Shown here: positions 1 through 8,779 of the stretch, piece by piece | Numbering within the stretch: position 1 is the stretch's first letter | How the letters are laid out: each line of letters opens with the position of its first letter | Assembly: GCA_965533275.1 (NCBI GenBank) | Contig: CBESWG010000011.1 | Location: 31,045-95,044, forward strand | Direction: 5' to 3' | Source: JAUXEH01 sp965533275 | GTDB taxonomy: Bacteria > Acidobacteriota > Aminicenantia > Aminicenantales > Aminicenantaceae | DNA length: 64,000 bases | The notes under the pieces: generated by a model | Told to the model about the DNA's origin: nothing | Database searches by the model: none | What the model saw: only the letters and a program-made list of their open reading frames with translations | Position numbers and translations under genes: made by a program

Positions 1-967
1 CTCCCAGATCGATCACCTTTTCCAGCCTGTGTTCCAGAGCCCGGAATCCCCGGATCCCCGACTTGAGCCGCAGCAGCGGGACACCCAGGGATTGGCCGGC
101 CAGGGCCGCTGCCATGACGTTCTCCTGGTTGTGTTTCCCGAGAAGCGGGATGTCATCCACGGTCAGCAGCTCGTCTGTCCGTGCACCCTCCGCCAGCATG
201 ATCTTCCCCCCTTTTGCGGCATAGCAGCCCGGCACCACCGAGTTCTGGAGGCTGAAGCCCAAGGTCTGGAAGGGGCCGCTGTCCCTCAGTCCCCATACCA
301 GTGGATCATCCCGGTTCAGCACGGCCGTATCATCCTGGGTCAAGCAGGTGAGGATCCTTTTCTTGGAGGCAAAGTAATGGTCGAAGTCCGTGTGCCAGTC
401 CAGGTGGTCGGGCGAGAGGTTGAGGAACACCGCCACATCGGGCCGGAATGTGTGTGTGAAAGCCAGCTGGAAACTGGACAGCTCTGTCACATAGATGTGA
501 TCCTCGCAGCTGTCCTCAACAAAGCCGATCAAGGGGCTGCCGATGTTCCCGGCCAGGAAGGCAGGCAGGCCTGCCTCCTCCAGGATCCGAAATGTCAGAG
601 TCGTGACTGTGGACTTTCCGTTGGAGCCGGTGATGCCCACTATCCGGCCCTTGAGATACCTGGCGGCCAGCTCCACCTCAGAAAAAACCGCGATCCCCCT
701 CTCTCTCGCCTCATTCAGGGCGGGGAGGGGAGGGACTCCGGGGCTGGGAACGATCAGGTCAGAGGTCAGAAAGGAAGCTCGGTCGTGTCCTCCGGTCTCG
801 AAGCGAATATTCGGGGAGTCCCAGCGCGCCATGGCCTCTCCCAGTTCTGCGGCTGTTCGCCTCTCGCTGATCGTGATCCTCGCCCCGCGGCTCAGCGCGA
901 AGCGGCAGACGGCTTCCCCTGTCCGGCCGAAGCCGACGATCAGCAGTTCCTTGTCCTTAAGTTCCAT
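1..967 (-). CDS. murD: UDP-N-acetylmuramoylalanine--D-glutamate ligase (partial, 3' end outside window)
   Basis: Cytoplasmic ATP-dependent Mur ligase that adds D-Glu to UDP-MurNAc-L-Ala in peptidoglycan precursor synthesis. The reading frame starts at the ATG at 967 and runs to the left edge without a stop, so about 322 N-terminal residues are present and the C-terminal domain is cut off. Visible features are a Rossmann-like N-terminus (LLIVGFGRTGEAV), the Mur-ligase P-loop GITGSNGKST near residues 110-120, and the central-domain signatures LSPDHLDWH and GKHNQEN. It starts six bases after the mraY stop and is the last gene of the dcw operon seen here. Family and context make the assignment secure; only completeness is unknown. 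Confidence 0.95.
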   Translation of the reverse strand, partial: MELKDKELLIVGFGRTGEAVCRFALSRGARITISERRTAAELGEAMARWDSPNIRFETGGHDRASFLTSDLIVPSPGVPPLPALNEARERGIAVFSEVELAARYLKGRIVGITGSNGKSTVTTLTFRILEEAGLPAFLAGNIGSPLIGFVEDSCEDHIYVTELSSFQLAFTHTFRPDVAVFLNLSPDHLDWHTDFDHYFASKKRILTCLTQDDTAVLNRDDPLVWGLRDSGPFQTLGFSLQNSVVPGCYAAKGGKIMLAEGARTDELLTVDDIPLLGKHNQENVMAAALAGQSLGVPLLRLKSGIRGFRALEHRLEKVIDLG

Positions 968-973
968 TTTCTT

Positions 974-2062
974 CTATCTGATCTTCAAAGTTGTCAGGCT
1001 GAAGAGAGCGAATATGATGGCCGCGATCCAAAAGCGCACCACGATCTTGGATTCAGACCATCCCATGAGCTCGAAATGATGGTGCAGGGGCGCCATCTTG
1101 AATATCCGTTTGCCTCCGCTGAATTTGAAATATCCCACCTGGAGCAGGACCGAGAGTTCTTCCAGGATGAAGACGCCGGCCACCATGAAGAGCAGGAATT
1201 CCTGTTTGATCATGATGGCCACCAGCCCCACGGTGGCCCCCAGCGAGAGGGCGCCCGTGTCTCCCATGAAGATTTCGGCCGGGTGACAGTTGTACCACAG
1301 GAATCCCAGGCAGGCCCCGGCCATGGCGCCCAGGAAGATCGTCAGTTCCGAGGCCAGCTCCACCCTGGGTATATCGAGATAGGTGGACCAGCGCGCATCA
1401 CCTGCGATGTAGCAGATGGCCGTGAATGAGGCCACGCTGATCAGGGAGAGACCGATGGCCAGCCCGTCCAGGCCGTCCGCCAGGTTCACGGCGTTGGAGG
1501 ACGCGGTGATGATGAACATGATCCAGGGAAAGTAGAAAAATCCCAGATAGGGAGTGAAATTCTTGAAGAAGGGGAGGGACAGGCGCAGATCGAACTCGCC
1601 CCTGGAGCCCAGATAGAGCAGGACGATGCCGGCCACACCCGCCAGGATGATCTGAAAGATGAATTTCTTGCGTGCGATCAGCCCTGCGGGCTTGTTCTTC
1701 TTGACCTGGAGGTAGTCGTCCCAGAATCCGAGGGCTCCGAAGAGGAGCATGGTGATCATCGCCAGCCACACGTAGGTGTTGGTCAGGTCGGCCCAGAGCA
1801 GGGTGGTGACCAGTGTGCAGGCCAGGATGAGGAAACCACCCATGGTCGGGGTTCCCTTCTTCGAGAGGTGAGACTTCGGACCCGCATCCCGGATCTCCTC
1901 CCCGATCTGGAGCTTCTTTAGTAACCGGATGAGCAAAGGACCCAGGATCAGGGCGAGGAGGAGCGCCGTGCTCCCGGCCAGAAAACTCCGGACGGTGATG
2001 TAGCGGAAGACGTTGAAGAAACTGACATATTCCCTTAGAGGGACGAGCAGCCAGTACAGCAT
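974..2062 (-). CDS. mraY: Phospho-N-acetylmuramoyl-pentapeptide transferase
   Basis: Integral membrane enzyme that transfers phospho-MurNAc-pentapeptide from UDP to undecaprenyl phosphate, making lipid I. The 362 residues match the usual family length of about 360 and contain around ten hydrophobic segments. Diagnostic cytoplasmic motifs are present: the acidic DDYLQV near 115-120, NLADGLDGLA near 193-202, HPAEIFMGDTGA near 260-271 and the His-rich PLHHHFE near 325-331. It lies between murF (three bases upstream) and murD (six bases downstream) in the dcw operon, so it is very probably co-transcribed and translationally linked. Confidence 0.97.
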   Translation of the reverse strand: MLYWLLVPLREYVSFFNVFRYITVRSFLAGSTALLLALILGPLLIRLLKKLQIGEEIRDAGPKSHLSKKGTPTMGGFLILACTLVTTLLWADLTNTYVWLAMITMLLFGALGFWDDYLQVKKNKPAGLIARKKFIFQIILAGVAGIVLLYLGSRGEFDLRLSLPFFKNFTPYLGFFYFPWIMFIITASSNAVNLADGLDGLAIGLSLISVASFTAICYIAGDARWSTYLDIPRVELASELTIFLGAMAGACLGFLWYNCHPAEIFMGDTGALSLGATVGLVAIMIKQEFLLFMVAGVFILEELSVLLQVGYFKFSGGKRIFKMAPLHHHFELMGWSESKIVVRFWIAAIIFALFSLTTLKIR

Positions 2063-2065
2063 CCC

Positions 2066-3448
2066 TTAACCTCTCTCCCTGATGAGTTTTTGAACGATCA
2101 CTTCCATCCGGATCCCCCGCGATCCCTTGACCAGTATCACGTCCTCTGATGCCAGGAGGGCGGGGAGGGCCTCGGCTGCCGCTGAGGAATCTGCGAAAAC
2201 AAGGATCTGCTCAGGATCCATGCCCGCTGCCTCTGCCGCCTCTGCAGTATGTTGTCCCAGGGGACCCACCAGGATCAGCATGTCGAGCTCCAGGCTTGAG
2301 ACCTGATTACCCGCTTGCCGGTGGAAGTCCGCCTCTGCCTTTCCCAGTTCCAGCATGTCGCCCAGGACCGCGATCTTCCGTCCCCCCGGGAGCTCCGCCA
2401 GGGCCTGGAGTGCCTCCTCCAGGGCCGAGGGATTCGAGTTGTAGGAGTCGTCGATAAGGCGGATGTCCCGGTCCAGCCGGTAGGACTCGCCTCTCTTGTC
2501 AAAGGCCTTGAATTGCGCCGCGGTCTCCGTGATGTGGGCGAGTGGGATGCCCAAAACCCAAGCCGTGGCGGCCGCACCCAGAAAATTGTACAGCTGGCCT
2601 CGGTTGAAGAAGGGCAGCGACGCGGCTCTGGTCTCTCCTCCCAGGGCGAGGTCGAACGAGATCCCATCCCAGCCTCGGGACCTGATATTCAGGGCCCGGA
2701 CCGTGCAGGCTTCGGACAGGCCAAAGAACACGGTCTCTCCTCCCCAGGCGCCGGCCATCTCGGCAACCAACGGATCGTCGTGGTTGAGGACGGCCACACC
2801 CCCGGGAGTTGCCCCTTCCAGCAGCTCCTGTTTGGCGCGGGCAATGCCCCGGAGATCGGAAAAAAACTCCAGATGCACCGGCCTCACATTGGTGATCAAT
2901 GCGATGTCGGGAGGGACGATCCCGGTAAGGGCGGCGATCTCTCCCGGTGCGCTCATGCCGTATTCCAGCACGGCCACATCATGGTGTGCCTCGAGCTGCA
3001 GGAGGGAGAGGGGCAGTCCCAGATGGTTGTTGAAGTTGCCTTCCGACTTGAGTATCCCGTAGGACCCGGTGAGGAGCTGAGCTGTGAATTCTTTGGTCGT
3101 GGTCTTTCCCACGCTGCCGGTTATGCCCACTACCCGAGGCCTCAGCGCGGAGACCACGCTCCGGGCCAGTTTCTGCAGGGCCAGGAGCGTATCCGGGACC
3201 TGTACCAGAGCTGCCTCCAGCCCCAGGTCCCGCATTCCGTGGGAGATCACGGCACCGCAGGCGCCCTGCCGCAAGGCATCCGGCACGAACTCATGGCCGT
3301 CCCTCTCTGCCTGGATCGCGAAGAAGAGTTCGCCGGGCTGAGTCGTGCGGGAGTCGATGTTGAAGCGGCGGAAGCGGAGATCCGGGGATCCCTGCAGGAT
3401 CTTCCCTTCCATCTGTTCGCACAGTTCGCTGAGCGCCATTTCCACCAT
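2066..3448 (-). CDS. murF: UDP-MurNAc-tripeptide--D-Ala-D-Ala ligase
   Basis: Cytoplasmic Mur ligase that completes the pentapeptide by adding D-Ala-D-Ala. At 460 residues it has normal length, with an N-terminal uridine-binding domain (about 1-100), the ATPase P-loop GITGSVGKTTT near 108-118, central-domain motif NFNNHLGLPLSLL, and a C-terminal domain with the DDSYNSNP motif and VLGDMLELG. The start ATG shares one base with the murE stop (TGATG), which points to coupled translation. A second Met three codons in is possible, but the overlap supports the upstream one. Confidence 0.97.
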   Translation of the reverse strand: MVEMALSELCEQMEGKILQGSPDLRFRRFNIDSRTTQPGELFFAIQAERDGHEFVPDALRQGACGAVISHGMRDLGLEAALVQVPDTLLALQKLARSVVSALRPRVVGITGSVGKTTTKEFTAQLLTGSYGILKSEGNFNNHLGLPLSLLQLEAHHDVAVLEYGMSAPGEIAALTGIVPPDIALITNVRPVHLEFFSDLRGIARAKQELLEGATPGGVAVLNHDDPLVAEMAGAWGGETVFFGLSEACTVRALNIRSRGWDGISFDLALGGETRAASLPFFNRGQLYNFLGAAATAWVLGIPLAHITETAAQFKAFDKRGESYRLDRDIRLIDDSYNSNPSALEEALQALAELPGGRKIAVLGDMLELGKAEADFHRQAGNQVSSLELDMLILVGPLGQHTAEAAEAAGMDPEQILVFADSSAAAEALPALLASEDVILVKGSRGIRMEVIVQKLIRERG

Positions 3449-4911
3449 CAGCTCCCGTCCATCTCCTGTAGGAGTTCCCGCACGACCTCCACATCGTCGA
3501 AGTGGCTCACGCGGTCTCCGATGATCTGGTAATCCTCATGCCCCTTGCCGGCGATGAGGATGGTGTCACCCTCCTGCCCACGCTGCAGGGCCTTGCGGAT
3601 TGCCGATCTCCGGTCGGGCTCGACCTCAAACGAGACCTCGCCGTTTTTGTGGATGCCTTCTTTGATATCCCGGATGATGGCCATAGGATCCTCCGAGCGG
3701 GGATTGTCGGAGGTGATGACGCTCCAGTCCGCCAGCGATCCGGCTGCCTCGCCCATGCGGGCGCGCTTGCTGCGATCCCGGTCGCCGCCCGCCCCGAAGA
3801 CCAGAATGACTCGGCCTCGAGCCAGGTCGCGCGCTGTCTCCAGGAGGTTGCGCAGTGCGTCGTCGGTGTGGGCGTAATCGACGAAGATGCTCAATCCCCG
3901 CCCGTTCTCGACCCTCTCGAACCGACCCGGTACCCCTTCCAGGGCCCGGATCCCCTTCTGTACGGCCGGTGCGGGGATGTTCAGGGTCAAGGCCGCGGCC
4001 ACAGCGGCCAGGATGTTGTAGAGATTGGGTTTCCCAAGGAGTGGAGACTCCAGATCGAGCCGCCCTGCCGGGAACTTGACGCGCATACGGAGGCCGTCGT
4101 TGCGGAAGGTGTATGATTCGGCCCGCACCATGGCAGAGGGGGCCAGCCCATAGGTGATACCGCCCATGGCGAGATGGGTCATGAGCTTCTTTCCCCACTC
4201 GTCATCGGTGTTCACCACGGCCATGCTGCGGCGCCCCAGCGAAAAGAGGCGCAGCTTGGCGCGGAAATAGTCATCCATGGTGCGGTGATAGTCGAGGTGA
4301 TCACCACTGAGGTTGGTGAAGACCGCCACATCGAAGTCCACTCCTACCGGCCGTTTCAGGTCAAGAGCATGGGAGGAGACCTCCATCACGCAGTGGGAGG
4401 CTCCCTGTTCCACCAGAGTACGCATCATCCTCTGCAGATCCGGAGCCTCGGGGGTGGTGCGAGAGGCTGCCTCTTCCAGGCCGGGGCCGCGGTAGCGGAT
4501 GGTGCCGAACAGGCCGGCGGAATGGCCGGCCGCGCGGAGGATGGATTCCAGGATGTATGTGATGGTGGTCTTGCCCTTGGTCCCGGTGATGCCGACCACC
4601 TTGAGTTCCCGGGAGGGATGGCCGAAATAATTGGCTGAACACAAGGCAAGGGCCTCACGCGCGTCCGCTGCCTGGATCCAGCTGCAGTCGACGGCTTCGG
4701 GTTTTTCGCGCTCGCTGAGCACGGCCGCGGCGCCTCTCGCCAGGGCATCGGGGATGAAATCGAAGCCGTCGGCCTTGACCCCCCTGAGGGCGGCGAAGAG
4801 CCCGTCGGGGACGACGGCTTGGGATGTATAGGTTATGTCTCGGATCTCCTTTTCCTCGTCGCCGAACAGCCGGATCGAGGGAACCTCCTCCAGCAGGTGC
4901 TTGAGCCTCAT
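3448..4911 (-). CDS. murE: UDP-MurNAc-L-Ala-D-Glu--meso-DAP ligase
   Basis: Adds the third stem-peptide residue to UDP-MurNAc-dipeptide. The 487-residue product has the MurE N-terminal domain, P-loop GITGTKGKTT near 110-120, central motif TNLSGDHLDYH, and the C-terminal motif TSDNPRSEDP. The DNPR tetrapeptide marks meso-diaminopimelate-adding MurE enzymes; Lys-adding enzymes have a different tetrapeptide there. The organism is therefore predicted to have DAP-type peptidoglycan, consistent with a Gram-negative wall. Its ATG overlaps the ftsI stop by four bases (ATGA). Confidence 0.97.
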   Translation of the reverse strand: MRLKHLLEEVPSIRLFGDEEKEIRDITYTSQAVVPDGLFAALRGVKADGFDFIPDALARGAAAVLSEREKPEAVDCSWIQAADAREALALCSANYFGHPSRELKVVGITGTKGKTTITYILESILRAAGHSAGLFGTIRYRGPGLEEAASRTTPEAPDLQRMMRTLVEQGASHCVMEVSSHALDLKRPVGVDFDVAVFTNLSGDHLDYHRTMDDYFRAKLRLFSLGRRSMAVVNTDDEWGKKLMTHLAMGGITYGLAPSAMVRAESYTFRNDGLRMRVKFPAGRLDLESPLLGKPNLYNILAAVAAALTLNIPAPAVQKGIRALEGVPGRFERVENGRGLSIFVDYAHTDDALRNLLETARDLARGRVILVFGAGGDRDRSKRARMGEAAGSLADWSVITSDNPRSEDPMAIIRDIKEGIHKNGEVSFEVEPDRRSAIRKALQRGQEGDTILIAGKGHEDYQIIGDRVSHFDDVEVVRELLQEMDGS

Positions 4912-6677
4912 CGGCCCGTCCCCCGGGAATCGGCTGTCAGCAGCGAGCGTTTCTGTAGGGGATCCTTGGGGATGCGCAGGTAGCGCAGCACCTGTTCCGC
5001 GATGTCACGGAACACGGGGGCGGCCACGTCCCCCCCGTAGTACCCCTCACGGGGATCGTCGATCACCACGATCATGGAGATCACAGGGTTGTCGGCCGGG
5101 ACAAAGCCCACGAAGGACCCGATGTGTTTATCATTCGAGTATCCAATTCCCGGGATGTGTTTCTGGGCGGTGCCGGTCTTTCCGGCAGCCTGATAACCGA
5201 GGATCCCGGCCGGCACGCCGGTCCCCTGTTTCACCGTCTCCGTCATCAGCCAGCGGAGCTGGTCCGCGGTGTACTGGCTCAGGACCCTCTCGTAGGGAGA
5301 GGAACGTTCGGGCAGTGCCAGAGGATCTTCCGGGATGTCCTTCACGATGCGGAAGGGGATGTGCATCCCCCCGTTGGCCACGAGGTTGGCCATCTGCAGG
5401 ACCTGGAGTGACGTGGCACCGAATCCATAGCCGATGGAACACCACGCGTGCTGATACCTTCCCTCCCACTCATCTGGATGTTGTATAGAACCGTCTTCCT
5501 CACCGGGGAGGGCGATCCCGGTGCGCTGACTAAAACCCATCCTGATGAGCATGTCATAGATGGCATGCCCCCCCACCTCGTCGGCGATAAAGGTCGTGCC
5601 CACGTTGGAGGAGTGGATGAACACCTGGTCAAGGGTCAATATCCCCAGTTTCTTGTGATCTGTGATGTTAGCACGTCCGAAGTAGCGTACTCCATCGCTG
5701 CAGTCGATGGTCTGTTCCATGCGAAAGCCGTCCGACTCGAGGGCCGCGGCAAAGGTGGCGATCTTCATGGTCGAGCCGTGCTCGAAGACGTCGCGGATGG
5801 CCCCGTTGCGGTCGGCCTGCTGTCGCTCCCAGTCGTTCCGGAGCTTCCGGTTGGGATCGCAGGGGGGGTAGTTGACCATGGCCAGTATCTCCCCGGTCGC
5901 GGGATCAGAGATGATCAAGCTGGCCCGTTCGGCACGGGTCTCTGCAAACGCCTGTTTGAGCCTGCGCGAGGCGTGGTACTGGATGGTCTCGTCTATGGTC
6001 AGGTACAGGTCCTTGCCCGGCACCGGCGGCTCCAGGACCTGTACTCCGAAGCTGCGCTGGATCCCGTCCTGCAGGTCGAGGCTCTTACCTGGCTTTCCGC
6101 CGAGGACGGAATTGTAGCTCAGCTCTATACCGGCCTGCCCCCGGCCGTCCAGCCCGATGCGGCCCAGGAGGTGGCCCGCCAGGGAGTTCTTGGGATAGAC
6201 ACGTTTGGGAGAATCCTCGAATTCGATGCCCGGGATGTTCGCCTCTGCCACGACTCGGGCCGCGTCCCAGGGGACCTGCTGTTTGACGCGGCTGAAGGGC
6301 TTTCCGTCCCGGACCCGGGTCCAGACATCTTCTTCCTCTGCGGGAGTGACCCTGTAGGCGGGCGGAAGCAGGGAGCGCAGCCTGTCCATGGCGGAACGGA
6401 CGCTCTGCCGGGTGTCATCCTCCTGCGATCGATAGCCGATGTGCTTTGCCGGCGTGCTCCTGGCCAGCAGGAGCCCGTTGCGGTCGTAGATGGAGCCGCG
6501 TTTGGGGAGGATCTCGACGATGTCCTGGTTCTGGTTGAGCACGATCTCCTTGTGCTGGGCGTGTTCCAGCACCTGGAGCTGGACCAGGCGGAGTGTGATC
6601 AAGGCGAACCAGAGCAGACACAAAAATCCCAGGATGAGGGACCGCCTGCGTGTCCTGTCCCTGGCTTTCTGTTTCAT
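4908..6677 (-). CDS. ftsI: Septal peptidoglycan transpeptidase (class B penicillin-binding protein)
   Basis: Inner-membrane D,D-transpeptidase of the divisome, partner of FtsW. The 589 residues show a short basic N-terminus, one membrane anchor (about 14-35), a pedestal domain with the RGSIYDRNG motif near 59-67, and the transpeptidase domain with all three active-site motifs: STMK near 302-305 (nucleophile Ser), SSN near 357-359 and KTGTAQ near 500-505. There is no C-terminal PASTA repeat, unlike the Gram-positive Spo-type paralogues, so FtsI is preferred. It overlaps ftsL upstream and murE downstream by four bases each. Confidence 0.95.
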   Translation of the reverse strand: MKQKARDRTRRRSLILGFLCLLWFALITLRLVQLQVLEHAQHKEIVLNQNQDIVEILPKRGSIYDRNGLLLARSTPAKHIGYRSQEDDTRQSVRSAMDRLRSLLPPAYRVTPAEEEDVWTRVRDGKPFSRVKQQVPWDAARVVAEANIPGIEFEDSPKRVYPKNSLAGHLLGRIGLDGRGQAGIELSYNSVLGGKPGKSLDLQDGIQRSFGVQVLEPPVPGKDLYLTIDETIQYHASRRLKQAFAETRAERASLIISDPATGEILAMVNYPPCDPNRKLRNDWERQQADRNGAIRDVFEHGSTMKIATFAAALESDGFRMEQTIDCSDGVRYFGRANITDHKKLGILTLDQVFIHSSNVGTTFIADEVGGHAIYDMLIRMGFSQRTGIALPGEEDGSIQHPDEWEGRYQHAWCSIGYGFGATSLQVLQMANLVANGGMHIPFRIVKDIPEDPLALPERSSPYERVLSQYTADQLRWLMTETVKQGTGVPAGILGYQAAGKTGTAQKHIPGIGYSNDKHIGSFVGFVPADNPVISMIVVIDDPREGYYGGDVAAPVFRDIAEQVLRYLRIPKDPLQKRSLLTADSRGTGR

Positions 6678-6985
6678 GGTGTGTCGATCCTCGTGGACTT
6701 TTCATCCTGCGCCCTGATCTGTTCGTCCTTGACCCGGATGTATCCCAGCTTCTCCTTGGCGATCTTCTCAACCAATTCCGGGGAGAGCAGTGCTGCCCTC
6801 TGGGCCTCCAATGCGCTGATCTCCTCTGTCAACTGGTTCAGTTCCGAATCCAGCTCGAGGATCAGGTAGCCCAGGCGGATGGATTCGACCTGATGCCAGA
6901 TGTAGAACATCAGGATCGTGACGACCACCACAGCGGCCAGAAGACCCAGGGCGATGTCACGAGCCTTGAACTTGTGCCTTACCAT
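6674..6985 (-). CDS. ftsL: Cell division protein FtsL
   Basis: Small bitopic divisome protein of 103 residues. It has a short basic cytoplasmic tail (HKFKARD), a single hydrophobic segment (about 11-28) and a heptad-rich region that fits the periplasmic coiled coil FtsL uses to pair with FtsB. Sequence similarity in this family is weak; the call rests mainly on size, topology and position between rsmH and ftsI. It begins directly after the rsmH stop and overlaps ftsI by four bases. Confidence 0.85.
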   Translation of the reverse strand: MVRHKFKARDIALGLLAAVVVVTILMFYIWHQVESIRLGYLILELDSELNQLTEEISALEAQRAALLSPELVEKIAKEKLGYIRVKDEQIRAQDEKSTRIDTP

Positions 6986-7894
6986 CTAGAGCCTCTCCGC
7001 GGCCCTCAGTTTTGCGGAGCGGGACCTAAAATTGGCCTCGACCTCGACTTCTGAGGCGGTGACGGGTTTTTTGGTCAAGATCTTGAGTTCTGGGGAGCAC
7101 TCCTGCCCCCCCTTCTCCTCCAAAGCCAGCTCGGCAAAGGTATGTTTGACGATCCGGTCCTCCAGGGAGTGGAAGGAGATGACTACGATGCGGGCCCCGG
7201 GAGACAGGAGGGCCACGGTCTTCTTCAGGAGTACTTCGAGCTCCTGAAGCTCCTGGTTGACCTCGATGCGGAGGGCCTGGAATACCCTGGCCGCGGGATG
7301 GCTCTTGCCTTTCTGGGCCCTCCAGCGGCAGACCTCCTCCACGATCTGAAAGAGCTGTGTGGTGGATTCGATCTTACGGATCTTGCGCTTGGAGACGATG
7401 GCCCGGGCCAGCTTGCGGGACTGCCGCAGTTCGCCGTATTCGAAGAGGACCTGGGCCAGGTGCGGTTCCGAGTATTTTTCCAGGATGCGGGCCGCCGTGT
7501 TCTTGTTTCGCTGGTCCATGCGCATGTCCAGCGGCCCTTCCTGGTTGTAGCTGAAGCCCCGGTCCGGGTTGTCCAGTTGGAAGGACGAGATCCCCAGGTC
7601 CAGCAGCACTCCCCGGACCCGGGAAAAATCCACGTCCAGATCCGGGAGAAAACGGAAGTCGGAATGGAAGATTTGAGTCCGGTCGGCAAAGTCCCGGAGA
7701 TTGGCTTCTGCTGCCTGCAGGGAGTGCTCATCGCGGTCCGTGCCGATGAGTTCCGCTCCGGGATTTTGCTGGAGCAGCGCGGAGGCGTGGCCGCCCAGTC
7801 CCAGCGTGCCGTCGATATAGATACCCTCTCTTTCGCAACTCAGGTACCGCAGGACCTCCTCAAGGAGGACTGGGATGTGGCCCTGCCGGATCAT
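6986..7894 (-). CDS. rsmH: 16S rRNA (cytosine-1402-N4)-methyltransferase
   Basis: SAM-dependent methyltransferase that modifies C1402 in the ribosomal P site, formerly called MraW. The 302 residues include the opening HIPVLLEEVL, the SAM-binding loop DGTLGLGGHA near 28-38, LLDLGISSFQLD and DRGFSYNQEGPLDMRMD around 100-125, and the C-terminal VVISFHSLEDRIVK. Length and motifs are typical. It overlaps mraZ by four bases and is followed immediately by ftsL, the conserved dcw arrangement. Confidence 0.97.
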   Translation of the reverse strand: MIRQGHIPVLLEEVLRYLSCEREGIYIDGTLGLGGHASALLQQNPGAELIGTDRDEHSLQAAEANLRDFADRTQIFHSDFRFLPDLDVDFSRVRGVLLDLGISSFQLDNPDRGFSYNQEGPLDMRMDQRNKNTAARILEKYSEPHLAQVLFEYGELRQSRKLARAIVSKRKIRKIESTTQLFQIVEEVCRWRAQKGKSHPAARVFQALRIEVNQELQELEVLLKKTVALLSPGARIVVISFHSLEDRIVKHTFAELALEEKGGQECSPELKILTKKPVTASEVEVEANFRSRSAKLRAAERL

Positions 7895-8373
7895 TCCCGG
7901 TTACCTTTGGGTTGAAGTTCTGCTATGCGTTGAAAGTCCTCGTCTGAGAGCGGGTGCTCTTCTATGAGTTCATCGATCCTGGACCTGCACCACACCTCGA
8001 GATGATTGTTCATCCCGATGACCTCGACTTCCTCCTCCAGGCCGGCCCTCTCCTTCAGTGTCTGATTGATCAGGACGCGGCCCTTGGAGTCGATCTCGTA
8101 GTGTGTGCCCTTGAGATTAACCCGGCGCATGAAACTGCGGACTTCGGGCCTCAGGTGGAGCAGTCCTTCGTCCGTCAGTCCTGCGAGTTTTTCCCAAACG
8201 GGCAGGGGATAGATCTGTACAGCCTGGTCGGTTAAGGAGGTGATGAACACTTCCTTCCCGAACTGCTCTTCGATGGCGGCCCGGAATTTCTCCGGGATCT
8301 TGAAGCGGCCGCTTTTATCGAAGCGCGCTGAGTAGCTTCCGATCAGATAGTTTCCCAATTTGTCCCGTTTCAT
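7891..8373 (-). CDS. mraZ: Transcriptional regulator MraZ
   Basis: First gene of the dcw operon; a DNA-binding protein of the AbrB-like fold that forms ring-shaped oligomers and represses its own operon in other bacteria. The 160 residues contain two MraZ repeats. The first begins GSYSARFDKSGRFKIPEKFR and the second carries the related segment YEIDSKGRVLINQTLKE. Three GGGA-type boxes spaced exactly ten bases apart overlap its start codon, matching the known MraZ site architecture. There is no strong Shine-Dalgarno sequence before the ATG, and the predicted leader is very short. Confidence 0.95.
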   Translation of the reverse strand: MKRDKLGNYLIGSYSARFDKSGRFKIPEKFRAAIEEQFGKEVFITSLTDQAVQIYPLPVWEKLAGLTDEGLLHLRPEVRSFMRRVNLKGTHYEIDSKGRVLINQTLKERAGLEEEVEVIGMNNHLEVWCRSRIDELIEEHPLSDEDFQRIAELQPKGNRE

Positions 8374-8377
8374 CCCA
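8353..8377 (-). promoter_or_regulatory. Putative MraZ operator: three TGGGA/CGGGA boxes at 10-bp spacing
   Basis: On the minus strand the boxes TGGGA, CGGGA and TGGGA lie at 8373-8377, 8363-8367 and 8353-8357, one helical turn apart. Established MraZ sites are TGGG(N) repeats separated by five bases, the same period. Here the array overlaps the mraZ ATG instead of lying wholly upstream, so bound MraZ would block initiation of its own gene. Confidence 0.7.
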
Positions 8378-8389
8378 TTCTTATAGGAT

Positions 8390-8417
8390 AATATATATGA
8401 TACCCCTACCTTGTCAA
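8390..8417 (-). promoter_or_regulatory. Sigma-70-type promoter of the dcw operon
   Basis: Minus-strand TTGACA (8412-8417), a 16-base spacer and TATATT (8390-8395); a TATTAT two bases further is an alternative -10. The predicted start point is about ten bases before the mraZ ATG, so the leader would be nearly absent. Confidence 0.65.
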
Positions 8418-8478
8418 GAAAAAACCGGGTTTATTTTGGGTTTTTTCCCGCTTTTTTACGGGGGGAAACGGGGTGGGT

Positions 8479-8495
8479 GCGGCTGGGGCAGCCGC
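8479..8495. terminator. Stem-loop between the NUDIX/DUF2007 pair and the dcw operon
   Basis: A perfect 7-bp stem, GCGGCTG/CAGCCGC, with a three-base loop lies just downstream of the DUF2007 stop. There is no immediate T tract on either strand, so termination is uncertain. A-rich and T-rich stretches follow 30-60 bases later on the minus strand. Confidence 0.35.
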
Positions 8496-8518
8496 GGCGG
8501 GACAGAACGGGAGAGGAT

Positions 8519-8779
8519 CTAGGCTCCGCGCCTCTCTTCGATCAGCTGTTTGGCGGCCTCATAGTCCCTCTGAGTCACCATGATCCTGATCTTCCCCAGG
8601 CCGTCGGCAGAAAAGGCGTGCACTGACTGCACGACGAGTCCTTTCATGAGGCACGGGATGTTTTGGGAGGTAAGGAGGCCCTTGATCACTTCCGCCTCCA
8701 CCGGCCCCTGGGCCGTGGCCACCTCCTTGAGTTCCAGGGCCATGGCCTCCTTCAGTTTTTTGGGATTCGAGTCATCCAT
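8519..8779 (-). CDS. DUF2007-family putative signal-transducing protein
   Basis: A soluble 86-residue protein. The core (TAQGPVEAEVIKGLLTSQNI, then an IRIMVTQRDYEAAKQLIEE tail) fits the DUF2007 pattern, a small ferredoxin-like fold whose molecular role is not established. The start overlaps the end of the NUDIX gene by eight bases and an upstream GGAG is present, so the two genes form a translationally coupled pair. The family call is from pattern recognition of a short sequence. Confidence 0.6.
   Translation of the reverse strand: MDDSNPKKLKEAMALELKEVATAQGPVEAEVIKGLLTSQNIPCLMKGLVVQSVHAFSADGLGKIRIMVTQRDYEAAKQLIEERRGA

Noticed and set aside
2315..3532. 405-codon plus-strand open frame in the dcw cluster
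   Set aside because: Antisense to murF; no ribosome-binding site or recognisable domain.
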